64,000 bases of DNA from Paenibacillus chitinolyticus NBRC 15660 (GTDB lineage: Bacteria; Bacillota; Bacilli; Paenibacillales; NBRC-103111), in NCBI RefSeq assembly GCF_000739915.1, contig NZ_BBJT01000008.1, forward strand, positions 1 to 64,000, given 5' to 3'. Each line of letters opens with the position of its first letter. Positions within the stretch are counted from its first letter, which is position 1. Positions 24,639 to 34,761 of the stretch are shown in pieces. Made by a program: the position numbers and the translations under genes. Below the pieces are notes generated by a model. That model ran no database searches and had not been told where the DNA came from. It saw only the letters and a program-made list of their open reading frames with translations.

Positions 24639-26393
24639 ATGCAAGAAACTATACAAGACAAGAAACAATTAGGAAATTGGCGGCTGTTTATCCGCATGAT
24701 ACAAGATACCCATCCTTCGAAGCTGCTTTTAATCGCCGCCCTTGTGATGAGCGTGGCAACGACCGGGGTCGGCTTTGTCGTTCCTCTCTTTACGAAGAGT
24801 CTCGTGGACGGCTTCTCGATTCAATCGCTGAATCCGTGGCAGATCGGCCTGCTTGTACTGGCATTCGTTCTGCAGGCGGTGGCCAGCGGCCTGTCCATTT
24901 ACCTGCTTAACCGGGTCGGTCATCATGTGGTGGCGAATTTGCGCGACCGTTTGTGGAAGAAGCTGCTCCACCTGCCGATCTCGTTTTACGACACGAATGA
25001 ATCCGGGGAAATGTTAAGCCGGGTAACGAACGATACCGCTGTCGTCAAAGAAGTCATCACGGAGCATCTCGCCAACTGTATCACCGGAGTTCTATCCATT
25101 ATCGGCTCGGTTATCATCCTGCTCTTTCTCGATTGGAAAATGACGCTGGTCATGCTGCTGGCGGTGCCGCTGGCCATGGTCGTGCTCATGCTGCTCGGCA
25201 AAAAAATGTTCACCATTTCCCGCGGCATGCAGGAAGAAACCGCCAAGTTTACCGCGGTACTCAACCAGGTTCTGCCCGAAACGCGTCTGGTCAAAGCGTC
25301 CAATGCCGAAGAAATCGAATACGAGCGTGGAAAAACGGGCATCACGAACCTGTTCCGGTTCGGCCTGCGCGAAGCGAAAATCCATGCGCTGATCAGTCCG
25401 CTCATTTCGTTCGTCCTGATGGTCGTGCTTGTCGCCATTATCGGATACGGCGGCGTCCGCGTATCGTCCGGAGCGCTGACTGCGGGAGATATGGTCGCCT
25501 TCATTCTGTATCTGATCCAGATCATCATCCCGGTCACCCAGCTGACCATGTTCTTTACCCACCTTCAGAAAGCGATGGGCGCTACGGAAAGAATGATGTC
25601 CGTCCTGGAGCAGGACGAGGAGAAGCTGTACGAAGGAACCGCTCTGAAGGACGTCTCCCGGCCGATTCATGTCAAGGACGTGGATTTCGCTTACGGAGAC
25701 GAGCGCATTTTAACCGGGCTGAACTTTACGATCGAGCCGGGCAAAGTAACGGCCATCGTCGGTCCGAGCGGCGGCGGCAAAACGACGACGTTCTCGCTGC
25801 TTGAGCGCTACTATAAGCCGACGGGCGGCGCCATTACGCTGGGAGACACGCCGATCGAGCAGTTCTCGCTGCATTCCTGGAGAAGCCATATCGGCTACGT
25901 CGCCCAGGAAAGCGCCCTGATTTCGGGAACGATCCGCGATAACATCTGCTACGGGGTCGAGCGGGAAGTGACCGACGCCGAGCTGAACAAGGTCGTGGAA
26001 ATGGCTTACGCAAGCGAATTTATCGCCGAACTGCCGCAGAAATTCGACACCGAAGTCGGCGAACGGGGCATCAAGCTGTCCGGCGGCCAGCGCCAGCGGA
26101 TCGCCATCGCCCGCGCCCTGCTCCGGGACCCGCAGATTCTGATGCTGGACGAAGCGACATCCAGCCTCGACAGCCAGTCCGAGATTTACGTCCAGAAAGC
26201 GCTGGACAATCTGATGAAGGGCCGGACGACACTGGTCATCGCCCACCGCCTCTCCACTGTCGTGGATGCCGACAATATCCTTTTTATCGAGAAAGGACAT
26301 ATTACCGGAAGCGGCACGCATGACCAGTTGTTCCAGACTCACTCGATGTACAAGGAATTTGCCTCTCAGCAGTTAAGGCTTCAAGAAGCGTAA
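24639..26393 (+). CDS. ABC-type multidrug exporter (BmrA-like half transporter)
   Basis: A 584-residue homodimeric-type ABC exporter. Six membrane helices span residues about 20-310. The nucleotide-binding domain has Walker [11 protein letters not shown] near 375, Q-loop [17 protein letters not shown], signature [10 protein letters not shown] near 481, Walker [13 protein letters not shown] near 499 and the H-loop His in IAHRLST. Length and architecture match BmrA/LmrA drug exporters. ATG 24639 is chosen because GGGAGGAG lies 10 bases upstream; the frame is open further but without a good ribosome site. A two-component system follows within 50 bases in the same direction, suggesting drug- or envelope-stress-induced expression. 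The substrate is unknown. Confidence 0.93.
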   Translation: MQETIQDKKQLGNWRLFIRMIQDTHPSKLLLIAALVMSVATTGVGFVVPLFTKSLVDGFSIQSLNPWQIGLLVLAFVLQAVASGLSIYLLNRVGHHVVANLRDRLWKKLLHLPISFYDTNESGEMLSRVTNDTAVVKEVITEHLANCITGVLSIIGSVIILLFLDWKMTLVMLLAVPLAMVVLMLLGKKMFTISRGMQEETAKFTAVLNQVLPETRLVKASNAEEIEYERGKTGITNLFRFGLREAKIHALISPLISFVLMVVLVAIIGYGGVRVSSGALTAGDMVAFILYLIQIIIPVTQLTMFFTHLQKAMGATERMMSVLEQDEEKLYEGTALKDVSRPIHVKDVDFAYGDERILTGLNFTIEPGKVTAIVGPSGGGKTTTFSLLERYYKPTGGAITLGDTPIEQFSLHSWRSHIGYVAQESALISGTIRDNICYGVEREVTDAELNKVVEMAYASEFIAELPQKFDTEVGERGIKLSGGQRQRIAIARALLRDPQILMLDEATSSLDSQSEIYVQKALDNLMKGRTTLVIAHRLSTVVDADNILFIEKGHITGSGTHDQLFQTHSMYKEFASQQLRLQEA

Positions 26394-26443
26394 ATTTCGC
26401 AAAACTATGACGATGAAAAACTATTCAAAAGGAGGCACAGCCG

Positions 26444-27121
26444 ATGGCGAACATTCTGGTTGTCGACGATGATGCGCATATCCGGGAGCTTGTGCTGATC
26501 TTTTTGCAGGCGGAGGGACTGCAGGTGATCGAGGCCGTCGACGGTCTCGACGCGCTCTCCAAGCTCGAAACTCACAAGATCGATATGGTCATTCTCGATA
26601 TTATGATGCCGAAGATGGACGGATGGCAGCTCTGCCGCGAAATCCGTGCCCATCACGGCGACCTTCCTCTGCTTATGCTGACCGCCAAAGGCGAAACGAG
26701 CCAGAAGGTCAAAGGGTTCAACCTGGGGACCGACGACTATCTCGTCAAACCGTTCGAGCCAGCCGAACTGACTGTCCGGGTAAAATCACTGCTGAAGCGG
26801 TACCGGATTTCGGTCTCGCAGGCGGTGGAAGTCGGCTCGGTGACGATGCGGCGCAGCACGTACGAGCTTTTGTGGAACGGTGAGAACCTGACGCTGCCTC
26901 TGAAAGAGTATGAGCTGCTGTTCAAACTGGGAAGCTATCCGGGCAAAACGTTCTCGCGCGACCAGCTTATCGAGGAGATTTGGGGCTACGATTACGCGGG
27001 TGATGAACGGACCGTCGATGTGCATATCCGGCGGCTCCGGGAGCGGTTTCCCGAGGAAGACTGCGGGTTTAGAATCCGCACCATCCGGGGGCTGGGCTAC
27101 CGCCTGGAAACGGCGGAATGA
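26444..27121 (+). CDS. OmpR-family response regulator
   Basis: A 225-residue DNA-binding response regulator. The receiver domain (1-115) has the acidic pocket VDDDAH, the phosphoacceptor Asp in VILDIMMPKMDG (near 52), Thr in LTAKGE and Lys in YLVKPFEP. The C-terminal winged helix (about 130-222) has the usual LTLPLKEYELLFKL and RTVDVHIRRLRERF with GLGYRLE. AAAGGAGGCACAGCCG precedes the ATG. Its stop overlaps the start of the histidine kinase, and the exporter gene lies just upstream, so the three form a likely regulatory-efflux unit. Confidence 0.95.
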   Translation: MANILVVDDDAHIRELVLIFLQAEGLQVIEAVDGLDALSKLETHKIDMVILDIMMPKMDGWQLCREIRAHHGDLPLLMLTAKGETSQKVKGFNLGTDDYLVKPFEPAELTVRVKSLLKRYRISVSQAVEVGSVTMRRSTYELLWNGENLTLPLKEYELLFKLGSYPGKTFSRDQLIEEIWGYDYAGDERTVDVHIRRLRERFPEEDCGFRIRTIRGLGYRLETAE

Positions 27122-28191
27122 GAAAAAGCTCCGCCGCCCGGGTCCGTACGGCCGTTCTCATCCTGCTTACCGCCACGGCCATCATGCTGCTCTGCACCTA
27201 CGCAGCTTATACCGGCTTGCCTTACCTGTATTCCCTGCTCGGCGCGGAGCCGGCCCCGTACTGGAGGCAGGCGATTTTTGCCACCGTCTTCTTCATTCTC
27301 TTCGTCGGCTGTGTCGGCGCGATCTCTTCCTTAATGAGCAAAAGGCACATGATCGTCTGGGATACGATCCAGGACGCCATGCGGCGCATCGCCAAGGGCG
27401 ATTTCTCCGTCAGCATCGATTTGCCTATGGATGAGAAGGACCGGCTCGGCACGATCGTTTCCAATGTGAATCAGATGGCCGTAGAGCTCGGTGCCCTGGA
27501 AAAAATGCGGCAGGAGTTCATCTCCAACGTGTCGCACGAAATCCAGTCTCCCCTGACGTCTATCCAAGGCTTCGCCAAGGCGATCAAGCAGGAAAATCTC
27601 TCGCCGGAAGCGCGGCTGCGCTACATTACCATCATCGAGACGGAGAGCGAGCGCTTATCCAAAATCAGCGACAACCTGCTCAAGCTGACTTCGCTGGAAT
27701 CGAAGCATCACCCGTTTGAACAGATTCCGTACAGGCTCGATAAGCAGCTTCGCAATGTCGTGCTGGCCAGTGAACCGAAATGGCTGGAAAAGAAGCTGGA
27801 CATGGAGGTCGAACTGGAGCCGCTAGCGGTCCGGGCGGACCGGGATTTGATGAGCCAGGTATGGATCAACCTCTTGTCCAACGCCATCAAATTTACGCCG
27901 GAGGGCGGTACGATCCGTATCGGGCTGTCCGCCGGAGAGGGCCGTGCCCGCGTGAGCGTAGCCGACACCGGAATCGGGCTGACCGAGGAAGACCGGCTGC
28001 ATGTGTTGGAGCGCTTCTACAAAGCGGACAAATCCAGAACTTCCTCCGGCGGAGGAAGCGGGCTGGGGCTGTCGATCGTGCAGAAGATCGTCGAGATGCA
28101 CGGCGGCGAAATCTCGGTTGAAAGCCGGCTGGGCGAAGGCACCGTCTTCCTTGTGACACTGCCTTTGGAGGTTCAGGAGCCGGACGCGTGA
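27118..28191 (+). CDS. HAMP-containing sensor histidine kinase
   Basis: A 357-residue membrane kinase. Two membrane helices (about 10-32 and 52-75) surround only a short outer loop of about 20 residues, so it may sense the membrane or a partner protein, such as the exporter. A HAMP linker follows. The HisKA box SNVSHEIQSPLTSIQGF (His near 141) and an HATPase domain with N-box WINLLSNAIKFTPEGG, G1 VADTGIGL and G2 GGGSGLGLSIVQKI are complete. ATG overlaps the response regulator stop (ATGA), so the pair is translationally coupled. Confidence 0.94.
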   Translation: MRKSSAARVRTAVLILLTATAIMLLCTYAAYTGLPYLYSLLGAEPAPYWRQAIFATVFFILFVGCVGAISSLMSKRHMIVWDTIQDAMRRIAKGDFSVSIDLPMDEKDRLGTIVSNVNQMAVELGALEKMRQEFISNVSHEIQSPLTSIQGFAKAIKQENLSPEARLRYITIIETESERLSKISDNLLKLTSLESKHHPFEQIPYRLDKQLRNVVLASEPKWLEKKLDMEVELEPLAVRADRDLMSQVWINLLSNAIKFTPEGGTIRIGLSAGEGRARVSVADTGIGLTEEDRLHVLERFYKADKSRTSSGGGSGLGLSIVQKIVEMHGGEISVESRLGEGTVFLVTLPLEVQEPDA

Positions 28192-28381
28192 AAGTCCCGT
28201 TTTCCGCTTGTCTGTCCTTGGAAGCACAGGGACCCGATGAAACATAAGCTCCTCTTTTTAAAAGCATACTTTTACCGTGATAGAACCGATGCACGAAGCC
28301 GTGTATGCCGTTTTTGCCGTATTGCAGAAAGACTCCCGCCAAGAAAACCGTTGTTCAATTCTTCCGATTCCACTACAATAT

Positions 28382-28396
28382 TGATAATCATTCTCA
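28382..28396 (+). promoter_or_regulatory. Fur box upstream of the AraC gene
   Basis: TGATAATCATTCTCA fits the Bacillus Fur 7-1-7 inverted repeat (TGATAATnATTATCA) with one mismatch. It lies about 20 bases before the ATG of the AraC gene, overlapping its likely promoter, so iron repression is expected. Confidence 0.8.
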
Positions 28397-28417
28397 ATAA
28401 TTGGAGGAGCAGCGGAT

Positions 28418-29386
28418 ATGAACCAGGGGATCGGGCAGGAGTCTTTTTCTATTTTTGACACCTACTTTGAAGCTATGACTCGTCATCACGGGACTAACGG
28501 TACGGACCGGACTACCGGGACTGACGGCAAGTCCGGGCATATGTCGTCCCGGCTGGAAATCGTCCGGACCGACTGGACCATCCGCCGCGAACGCGAGGTC
28601 CGGTGCATCTCTGAGTCGGCCATGGTCGAGCTCAGTTTCTGCTTCGAAGGCTGCGGACAGGTAGAGGTTTCGGGCGGCGCCCATGACTTGCAGGAAGGCT
28701 CGTGCTCCCTGCAGCTGATGCGCGATTTCAGCGCCTCGTTCCGCTATGAGCAAGGCACGCGTGTGAGGACTCTGGCGTTGGGGATGCCCGTGTCGCTGTT
28801 TAACGCGTACCACAGTTCCGTTTCTGCGGCTGCTGTCAATCCGTTCAACCGTCTGCTGGGTACGGGTTCTTTCAGGCAGTTCCGCTGTCCCATTCTGCCC
28901 GCTACGAGGGGACTGCTTCAAGAACTGGAGGACTGTCCGTATACCGGAGCGATGAAGGACATGTATCTGGAAGCCAAGGCGTTGGAGCTTTTTGCGGTTT
29001 ATACGAACCGTTTTTTGTATGAAAACGATTCGCAAGCCCCCGTATCCGGCACGCTAAGCCGTACCGACCGGCAGAAAATCCGTGAAGCGAGAGAAGAAAT
29101 CATCCGCCGAATGGATGCCCCGCCCTCCTTGCTCGAGCTCTCCCGGATCGTCGGGATTAACGACTACAAGCTGAAGCTGGGCTTCAAGGAGCTATACGGA
29201 ACCAGCGTATTCGCCTATCTGCGCGAACAGCGGCTTCATAAGGCCTGTGAACTTCTCCGCACGGGCGATATGTCCGTCAGCGAAGCGGCGGCCCGGGTCG
29301 GTTATATGAATTTCAGCCATTTTGCCGAGGCTTTCCGGCGCAAATTCGGTGTGAATCCGTCCGTTTATAGAAAAGAACCGCGATAA
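28418..29386 (+). CDS. AraC-family regulator of siderophore uptake (Btr-like)
   Basis: A 322-residue regulator. The N-terminal ~200 residues form a ligand-sensing part with a cupin-like stretch (MVELSFCFEGCGQVEVSGGAHDLQEGSCSLQLM). The C-terminal ~100 residues carry the AraC double helix-turn-helix (SLLELSRIVGINDYKLKLGFKELYGTSVFAYL; MSVSEAAARVGYMNFSHFAEAFRRKFGVNPSVYRK). The arrangement, a Fur box followed by an AraC gene followed by a siderophore-binding lipoprotein, resembles Btr and FeuA in B. subtilis. Regulators of that type are activated by the ferric siderophore. GGAGGAGCAGCG precedes the ATG. Confidence 0.88.
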   Translation: MNQGIGQESFSIFDTYFEAMTRHHGTNGTDRTTGTDGKSGHMSSRLEIVRTDWTIRREREVRCISESAMVELSFCFEGCGQVEVSGGAHDLQEGSCSLQLMRDFSASFRYEQGTRVRTLALGMPVSLFNAYHSSVSAAAVNPFNRLLGTGSFRQFRCPILPATRGLLQELEDCPYTGAMKDMYLEAKALELFAVYTNRFLYENDSQAPVSGTLSRTDRQKIREAREEIIRRMDAPPSLLELSRIVGINDYKLKLGFKELYGTSVFAYLREQRLHKACELLRTGDMSVSEAAARVGYMNFSHFAEAFRRKFGVNPSVYRKEPR

Positions 29387-29464
29387 AATCCGCGAAAGGG
29401 CCGTTTTATCCGCCGCAGGGTAGCCGCTCCTACTCACCCGTTGTATGATCATTCTGAGTTTAAG

Positions 29465-29479
29465 TGAGAATGATTATCA
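29465..29479 (+). promoter_or_regulatory. Fur box upstream of the siderophore-binding protein
   Basis: TGAGAATGATTATCA matches the 7-1-7 Fur repeat at 14 of 15 positions. It lies about 26 bases before the lipoprotein ATG. It is separate from the box before the AraC gene, so the two genes can be repressed independently. Confidence 0.85.
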
Positions 29480-29505
29480 TTTGATGAAAGAGAGGAATTT
29501 ACCTC

Positions 29506-30492
29506 ATGCGGTTTACCGGAAAAAATGTACGATTAGGCGGCGCCCTGCTCCTGCTGTTGTTCTCAGCGGCTTGCGGAACCGCCGGACAGCAGTCAGGAAG
29601 CGGACAACCGGCTGCGGAAGGGGCGGACGGCGCCTCCGGCCAAGCCGCCGTCCGGACCATACGGGACGCCGGCGGCGAAGTCGCTATCCCGGTTAAACCT
29701 CTGCGCATAGCGGATGTTTCCGGTTCCACAGAGGAGCTGCTTGTCCTCGGTTTCACCCCCGTCGTCACGGGCAACACGGAGATGAGCGCCCCGACTCAAC
29801 TGACGCCGATCTTGCAGAAGAAGCTGGGAGGCGGTACCGTGAAGGCAGGCTGGTTCCAGAGCGAAGTCAGCCTGGAAGCCATTGCGGCGGCTAACCCTGA
29901 CTTGATCCTGGCCGGACCGGCACAGTCGAAGATTTACGACCAGCTCCGGACAATCGCCCCCACCGTGCGGGTCCCATACGGATTCAACGCGTTCCGGGAA
30001 CGCTTTTCTTTCCTGGCGGAAACCCTGGACAAGAAAAAGGAAATGGAAGACTGGAGCAGCAGGTATGAAGCTGACAGCCGTAAACTAAAGGAGCAAATTA
30101 CGAAGCTTACGGGTAATGAAACTTTTGCCGTGATCGAAGCGACGCAGAAAGAAATCCGCGTCTATGCCGAGACAGGCATCGCCGATATGCTGTACCGCGA
30201 TCTCGGGCTGCCCAAGCCTCCGGGAACGCCAGACCCCGACCCTTGGGGCGGGAAGGTGCTGAGCCTGGAAGCACTGCCCGCCATTGATGCGGATCATATC
30301 GTCCTTTTGGCGGACAACGAGCAGAACGCGCTGGAGCAGAGCCGGCTGTGGGGCGGACTGCGTGCCGTGAAAACAGGCCATGTCTACCGGGTGACGAGCA
30401 GGCAAAGTTACAACGAGGCGTTCTTCGCACTCGGAAAAGAAAATCTCATCGGGCAAATCGCCGGAGATATTCTGGAAAAAAACAAGCGTTAG
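29506..30492 (+). CDS. Ferric siderophore ABC transporter binding lipoprotein
   Basis: A 328-residue class III (FhuD/FeuA-type) binding protein. The signal peptide RLGGALLLLLFSAAC ends in a lipobox Cys near residue 23, followed by a flexible Gly/Ser/Gln-rich linker. The mature part has the typical start VRTIRDAGGEVAIPVKPLRIADVSGSTEELLVLG and the lobe motif LEAIAAANPDLILAG. It should capture an iron-siderophore complex outside the membrane. No permease or ATPase gene follows, so it must use a transporter encoded elsewhere. It has its own Fur box and is closed by a terminator. Confidence 0.93.
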   Translation: MRFTGKNVRLGGALLLLLFSAACGTAGQQSGSGQPAAEGADGASGQAAVRTIRDAGGEVAIPVKPLRIADVSGSTEELLVLGFTPVVTGNTEMSAPTQLTPILQKKLGGGTVKAGWFQSEVSLEAIAAANPDLILAGPAQSKIYDQLRTIAPTVRVPYGFNAFRERFSFLAETLDKKKEMEDWSSRYEADSRKLKEQITKLTGNETFAVIEATQKEIRVYAETGIADMLYRDLGLPKPPGTPDPDPWGGKVLSLEALPAIDADHIVLLADNEQNALEQSRLWGGLRAVKTGHVYRVTSRQSYNEAFFALGKENLIGQIAGDILEKNKR

Positions 30493-30517
30493 GCTTACTC
30501 CTGACGCCGGAAACGCA

Positions 30518-30558
30518 AAAAAAGCCGGATCTCTGAAAAAGAGGAAATCCGGCTTTTT
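30518..30558 (+). terminator. Terminator of the siderophore-binding gene
   Basis: AAAAAAGCCGGAT (30518-30530) pairs with ATCCGGCTTTTT (30547-30558) across a 16-base loop and ends in five T. Confidence 0.85.
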
Positions 30559-30569
30559 GCTTACTTCTT

Positions 30570-30671
30570 GGGTTTTGGGTTTTGGGTTTTGGGTTTTGGG
30601 TTTTGGGTTTTGGGTTTTGGGTTTTGGGTTTTGGGTTTTGGGTTTTGGGCTTCGGGCTTCGGGCTTCGGGG
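30570..30671 (+). repeat. Telomere-like GGGTTTT heptad repeat
   Basis: Eleven perfect units of GGGTTTT run from 30570 to 30646. Three GGGCTTC units (30647-30667) and a partial GGGG follow. The array begins 12 bases after the siderophore gene terminator and lies before the convergent ArsR-like gene. Regular G-triplets on one strand make quadruplex formation likely in principle. The frames through it (GFGFWVL repeats) are not credible proteins. Confidence 0.95.
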
Positions 30672-30792
30672 CTTCCAGCCTCTGGCTCGGCTTCTTTTCG
30701 CGCCCGTTGCCTTCGCCTCTAACGCGTTTTGCCTTCTGCTCTCCCGCCTTTCAGCTTGCCCGGTACCAGGCAAGCGGCCCCCGCAGCTTCGG

Positions 30793-31704
30793 CTAGTCTT
30801 CGAGGTACTCCAGCAGCAGCTCCTGCAGCTCGCCTACGGCCGACGTCCGCAGACTGTATCCCGTGACGGTTTCCCCCGTCACATGGGCTTTGAGCAGACC
30901 GGCGCACCGCAGGCTGAACAGATGCTCGTGAGTGATCCCTTTGGATATACCCAAGTAACGCACCACCTCGATAAAGCTATGGGGCTCGCTGCGCAAAAAG
31001 CGGAGGATCCGCAGACGGCTTTTCTCGCTCAGGCTGCGGAGCATCCGGTACAATTTCGGCGACGGCCCTTCCTCGTGGTCGTGCCCGGGCAAACTGGCCG
31101 GGTACTGACAGAGCGTAACGGGCCCGAAGCTGTAAAACACATTCCCCGGCACAAAGTGAAACTGCGGGGTCAGCACGACCTTCGCCAAGCTGCCTCCCGG
31201 CTCGAAATACATGCCGCTAGTCGTCTGCTCCGCTAGTTCGACGGCGGGCATCCGTCCGATGAGGGCGCGGTTCTTCTCCGCGTCCTCTTCGAGAGCGGTT
31301 ACGATGCCGGGCTCAACCTTGGCGAAGTACTGGCTGTTCCACTCCGACAGGAGGTGGACAAACTTGTCCCGCACCGCCAGCATGTCGGCGGGAAAGTTCT
31401 GGATGTACGGCGATAGGAGAACGTACAGATCCCCGAGGGACAAGCTTTCAAGCCAATGCAGGAAGCCGGGCTGATCTTTCTTTTCGGGAGACAAGTAAGC
31501 GAAAAGAAAGATCAGCCGCCACTCCGGCGATAAATCCGTCGAATCGAGCTCCTGCCGGAAGTCGTCCGTGAGTCCCGAACGGATTTCGGGGGCCCAGTCC
31601 GGGCCGAGATCGATTCTTTTATACCAAATCTTGCACAAATACGTATGCAGACTGACGATCAGTTCGTTCGCAGGCTGAAACGAAAATTCAACTTCATATG
31701 CCAA
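30793..31704 (-). CDS. ArsR-type winged-helix regulator
   Basis: A 303-residue protein. The C-terminal ~90 residues are an ArsR-like helix-turn-helix: LYRMLRSLSEKSRLRILRFL, SFIEVVRYLGISKGITHEHLFSLRCAGLLKAHVTGETVTGYSLR. The N-terminal ~200 residues match no domain I recognise. They begin with YEVEFSFQPANELIVSLHTYL, a pattern seen in a group of large ArsR-like proteins of Firmicutes. The start is probably TTG at 31704 behind GGAAGCG. It follows the opp operon in the same direction with a gap of about 170 bases, and may be transcribed with it or separately. The signal is unknown. Confidence 0.82.
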   Translation of the reverse strand: MAYEVEFSFQPANELIVSLHTYLCKIWYKRIDLGPDWAPEIRSGLTDDFRQELDSTDLSPEWRLIFLFAYLSPEKKDQPGFLHWLESLSLGDLYVLLSPYIQNFPADMLAVRDKFVHLLSEWNSQYFAKVEPGIVTALEEDAEKNRALIGRMPAVELAEQTTSGMYFEPGGSLAKVVLTPQFHFVPGNVFYSFGPVTLCQYPASLPGHDHEEGPSPKLYRMLRSLSEKSRLRILRFLRSEPHSFIEVVRYLGISKGITHEHLFSLRCAGLLKAHVTGETVTGYSLRTSAVGELQELLLEYLED

Positions 31705-31871
31705 TGCCGTTCACGCTTCCCTTCGAACCCAGGCTGTAGCTGTCCGGTTGCCCATACGGCATGCCCCCGTTCAGAGGAGGGCGGTCAAACAGCTTGCACG
31801 AGATACTCGGCGGACAACTCACTCAAGCGTCCACTCAAGTATACGGACTGCTAGAAGAAGTTTACATGGCG

Positions 31872-32833
31872 TCAAACCAAATGGCAAGCGACATAGTGCT
31901 CGCCCCCCACGTTGCGGTATTCGGGGACGGCCTCCTTGCACACCTGCTTGGCGAACGGGCACCGGGTATGGAATTTGCAGCCGGACGGCGGGTCGACCGG
32001 ACTCGGAATATCTCCGGTCAGCACGATCCGCTCACGGCGGATTTCCGGGTCGGGGATTGGGATGGCCGACAGAAGCGCCCGCGTATACGGGTGAAGCGGA
32101 TTCGCAAACAGCTCGTCGCGCGGAGCCAGCTCCATCAGGGAGCCAAGGTACATGACGCCGATCCGGTTGCACAAATGCTCCACGACACTGAGATCGTGGG
32201 AAATAAAAAGATAAGTCAGATTCTTCTGGTCCCGCAAATCACTGAACAGATTAATAATCTGGGCCTGAATGGACACGTCCAGTGCGGATACGGGCTCATC
32301 GGCGACGATGAAGTCCGGACTCAGAATAAGCGCCCGCGCAATGCCGATCCGCTGTCTCTGCCCGCCCGAGAACTCGTGCGGAAACCGGTCGATATGATGC
32401 GGAGCCAGCCCGCATACCGACATGATCTCCAGCACCCGTTCCCGGATTTCTGCCTTGGAGGCGAGCCCGTGGTCAAGCACGGCTTCCCCGATGGCGTCGC
32501 CTACCCGGATGCGGGGATTCAGGGAGCTGTACGGGTCCTGGAAAATGATCTGCATGTCGGTGCGGAGTGTGCGCATCTCCCCTTTGGACAGCGAGAAGAT
32601 ATCGCGGTCCTTGTAGATCACTTCACCGGCGGTTTTGTCCGTCAGACGGAGGAGGGTCCTGCCGGTGGTGCTTTTGCCGCTTCCGGATTCTCCGACCAGG
32701 CCGAAGGCGTCGCCCTTGTTGATCGTGAAGCTGATATCGTCGACCGCCTTGACGTGATTCACCGTCCGGTTAAGAAAGCCGCCGGAAACCGGGAAATATT
32801 TTTTCAAGCCTTTGACTTCAAGCAGTTTTGTAC

Positions 32834-32837
<4 letters not shown>
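31872..32837 (-). CDS. Oligopeptide ABC transporter ATPase (OppF-type)
   Basis: A 321-residue ATPase that powers peptide uptake together with the next ATPase. Walker A GESGSGKSTTGRTL, signature [16 protein letters not shown], Walker B FIVADEPVSALDVS and the H-loop are present. The C-terminal peptide-transporter extension contains the Cys pattern of OppD/F (SGCKFHTRCPFAKQVC), which may bind an iron-sulfur cluster. GTG 32837 is chosen because it overlaps the stop of the upstream ATPase (GTGA) and gives the standard N-terminus STKLLEVKGLKKYF; the longer frame would cross that gene. It is the last gene of the operon. Confidence 0.93.
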
Positions 32838-33814
<977 letters not shown>

Positions 33815-33819
33815 TGCGC

Positions 33820-34749
33820 TCACCTGCTTTTCATTTTCGGATCCATGGCGTCTCTCAGTCCGTCACCCAGCAAATTCACGGCAATGACCGTGATAAAGAT
33901 GGCGAAGCCCGGAGGCGCCCACAGCCACGGCCGCTTCTGGAAATCGATCAGCGAATTGGCCGCGTCGATCATGTTCCCCCAGGAGGCCGTCGGAGGCACG
34001 ACGCCGAGTCCGAAGTAGCTCAGCGTCGACTCGCCGATGATGGCCCCGCCAACCCGCAGCGTCGCGACGACAATGAGCAGCGGAATCGTATTCGGCAGCA
34101 AATGGTAGAACAGTTTGCGCCGGTCCCTCAGGCCGAGGGCATCGGCGGCCTGGATGAATTCGCGTTCGCGCAAGCCCAGAATCTGGCTGCGTACCATCCG
34201 GGCGAGTCCCGGCCACCCCACCAGGCTGAGCATAATCATGACGATATACAGCCGGTAATCGGAAGGCACTTTCCATTCGGACAGGACGGCGCCCATGATG
34301 AACAGCATCGGCAGCTCGGGAATCGTCATCAGCACGTCGGCCACGCGCATAATGACCTGATCGACGACTCCCCGGTAAAAACCCGCGAGGATGCCGAGCA
34401 CCGATCCGATCAGGACCGACAGCACCATGGATGCGAGGCCGACCGTAAGCGAGATACGGCCCGCCTGCATAAGCCGGGTCAGAATATCGCGGCCAAGCTG
34501 GTCCGTACCGAGCCAGTGCTTCAAGCTGGGCGGCGCCTTAATCAGACCGGCATCCACTTTGCCGGAGCTGTACGGCGAGAAAAACGGGCCGATGAAGCAG
34601 AGCAGAAATATAAAAATAAGAACGCCCAGACCGAGCATGGCCATCTTGTTCTTCCTGAGCCTCAGAAACGACTGTTTCCACAAAGAAGACTTAGGAGCCG
34701 ACGGCTGTCCTGCGGCCGGATTTAACGGATGTTGAGCGGTGACTGACAT
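33820..34749 (-). CDS. Oligopeptide ABC transporter permease (OppC-type)
   Basis: A 309-residue inner-membrane permease. A cytoplasmic N-terminus leads to a first helix (KMAMLGLGVLIFIFLLCFIGPFFSPY). The extracellular stretch KHWLGTDQLGRDILTRLMQAGRISLTVG is the OppC/DppC signature. The EAA loop REREFIQAADALGLRDRRKLFYHLLPNTIP docks an ATPase. The C-terminus WLWAPPGFAIFITVIAVNLLGDGLRDAMDPKMK is typical. It lies between the OppB-type and OppD-type genes with overlaps or short gaps. Confidence 0.94.
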   Translation of the reverse strand: MSVTAQHPLNPAAGQPSAPKSSLWKQSFLRLRKNKMAMLGLGVLIFIFLLCFIGPFFSPYSSGKVDAGLIKAPPSLKHWLGTDQLGRDILTRLMQAGRISLTVGLASMVLSVLIGSVLGILAGFYRGVVDQVIMRVADVLMTIPELPMLFIMGAVLSEWKVPSDYRLYIVMIMLSLVGWPGLARMVRSQILGLREREFIQAADALGLRDRRKLFYHLLPNTIPLLIVVATLRVGGAIIGESTLSYFGLGVVPPTASWGNMIDAANSLIDFQKRPWLWAPPGFAIFITVIAVNLLGDGLRDAMDPKMKSR

Positions 34750-34761
34750 GCAAGAGCCCTC

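Noticed and set aside
30570-30671. Heptad array as a CRISPR or true telomere
   Set aside because: Units are contiguous without spacers, so not CRISPR. It is internal to a normal gene arrangement, so not a chromosome end.
30568-31236. A rightward frame starting in the heptad array (GFGFWVL repeats)
   Set aside because: The repeat part is a consequence of the DNA array and the rest is antisense to the ArsR-like gene.
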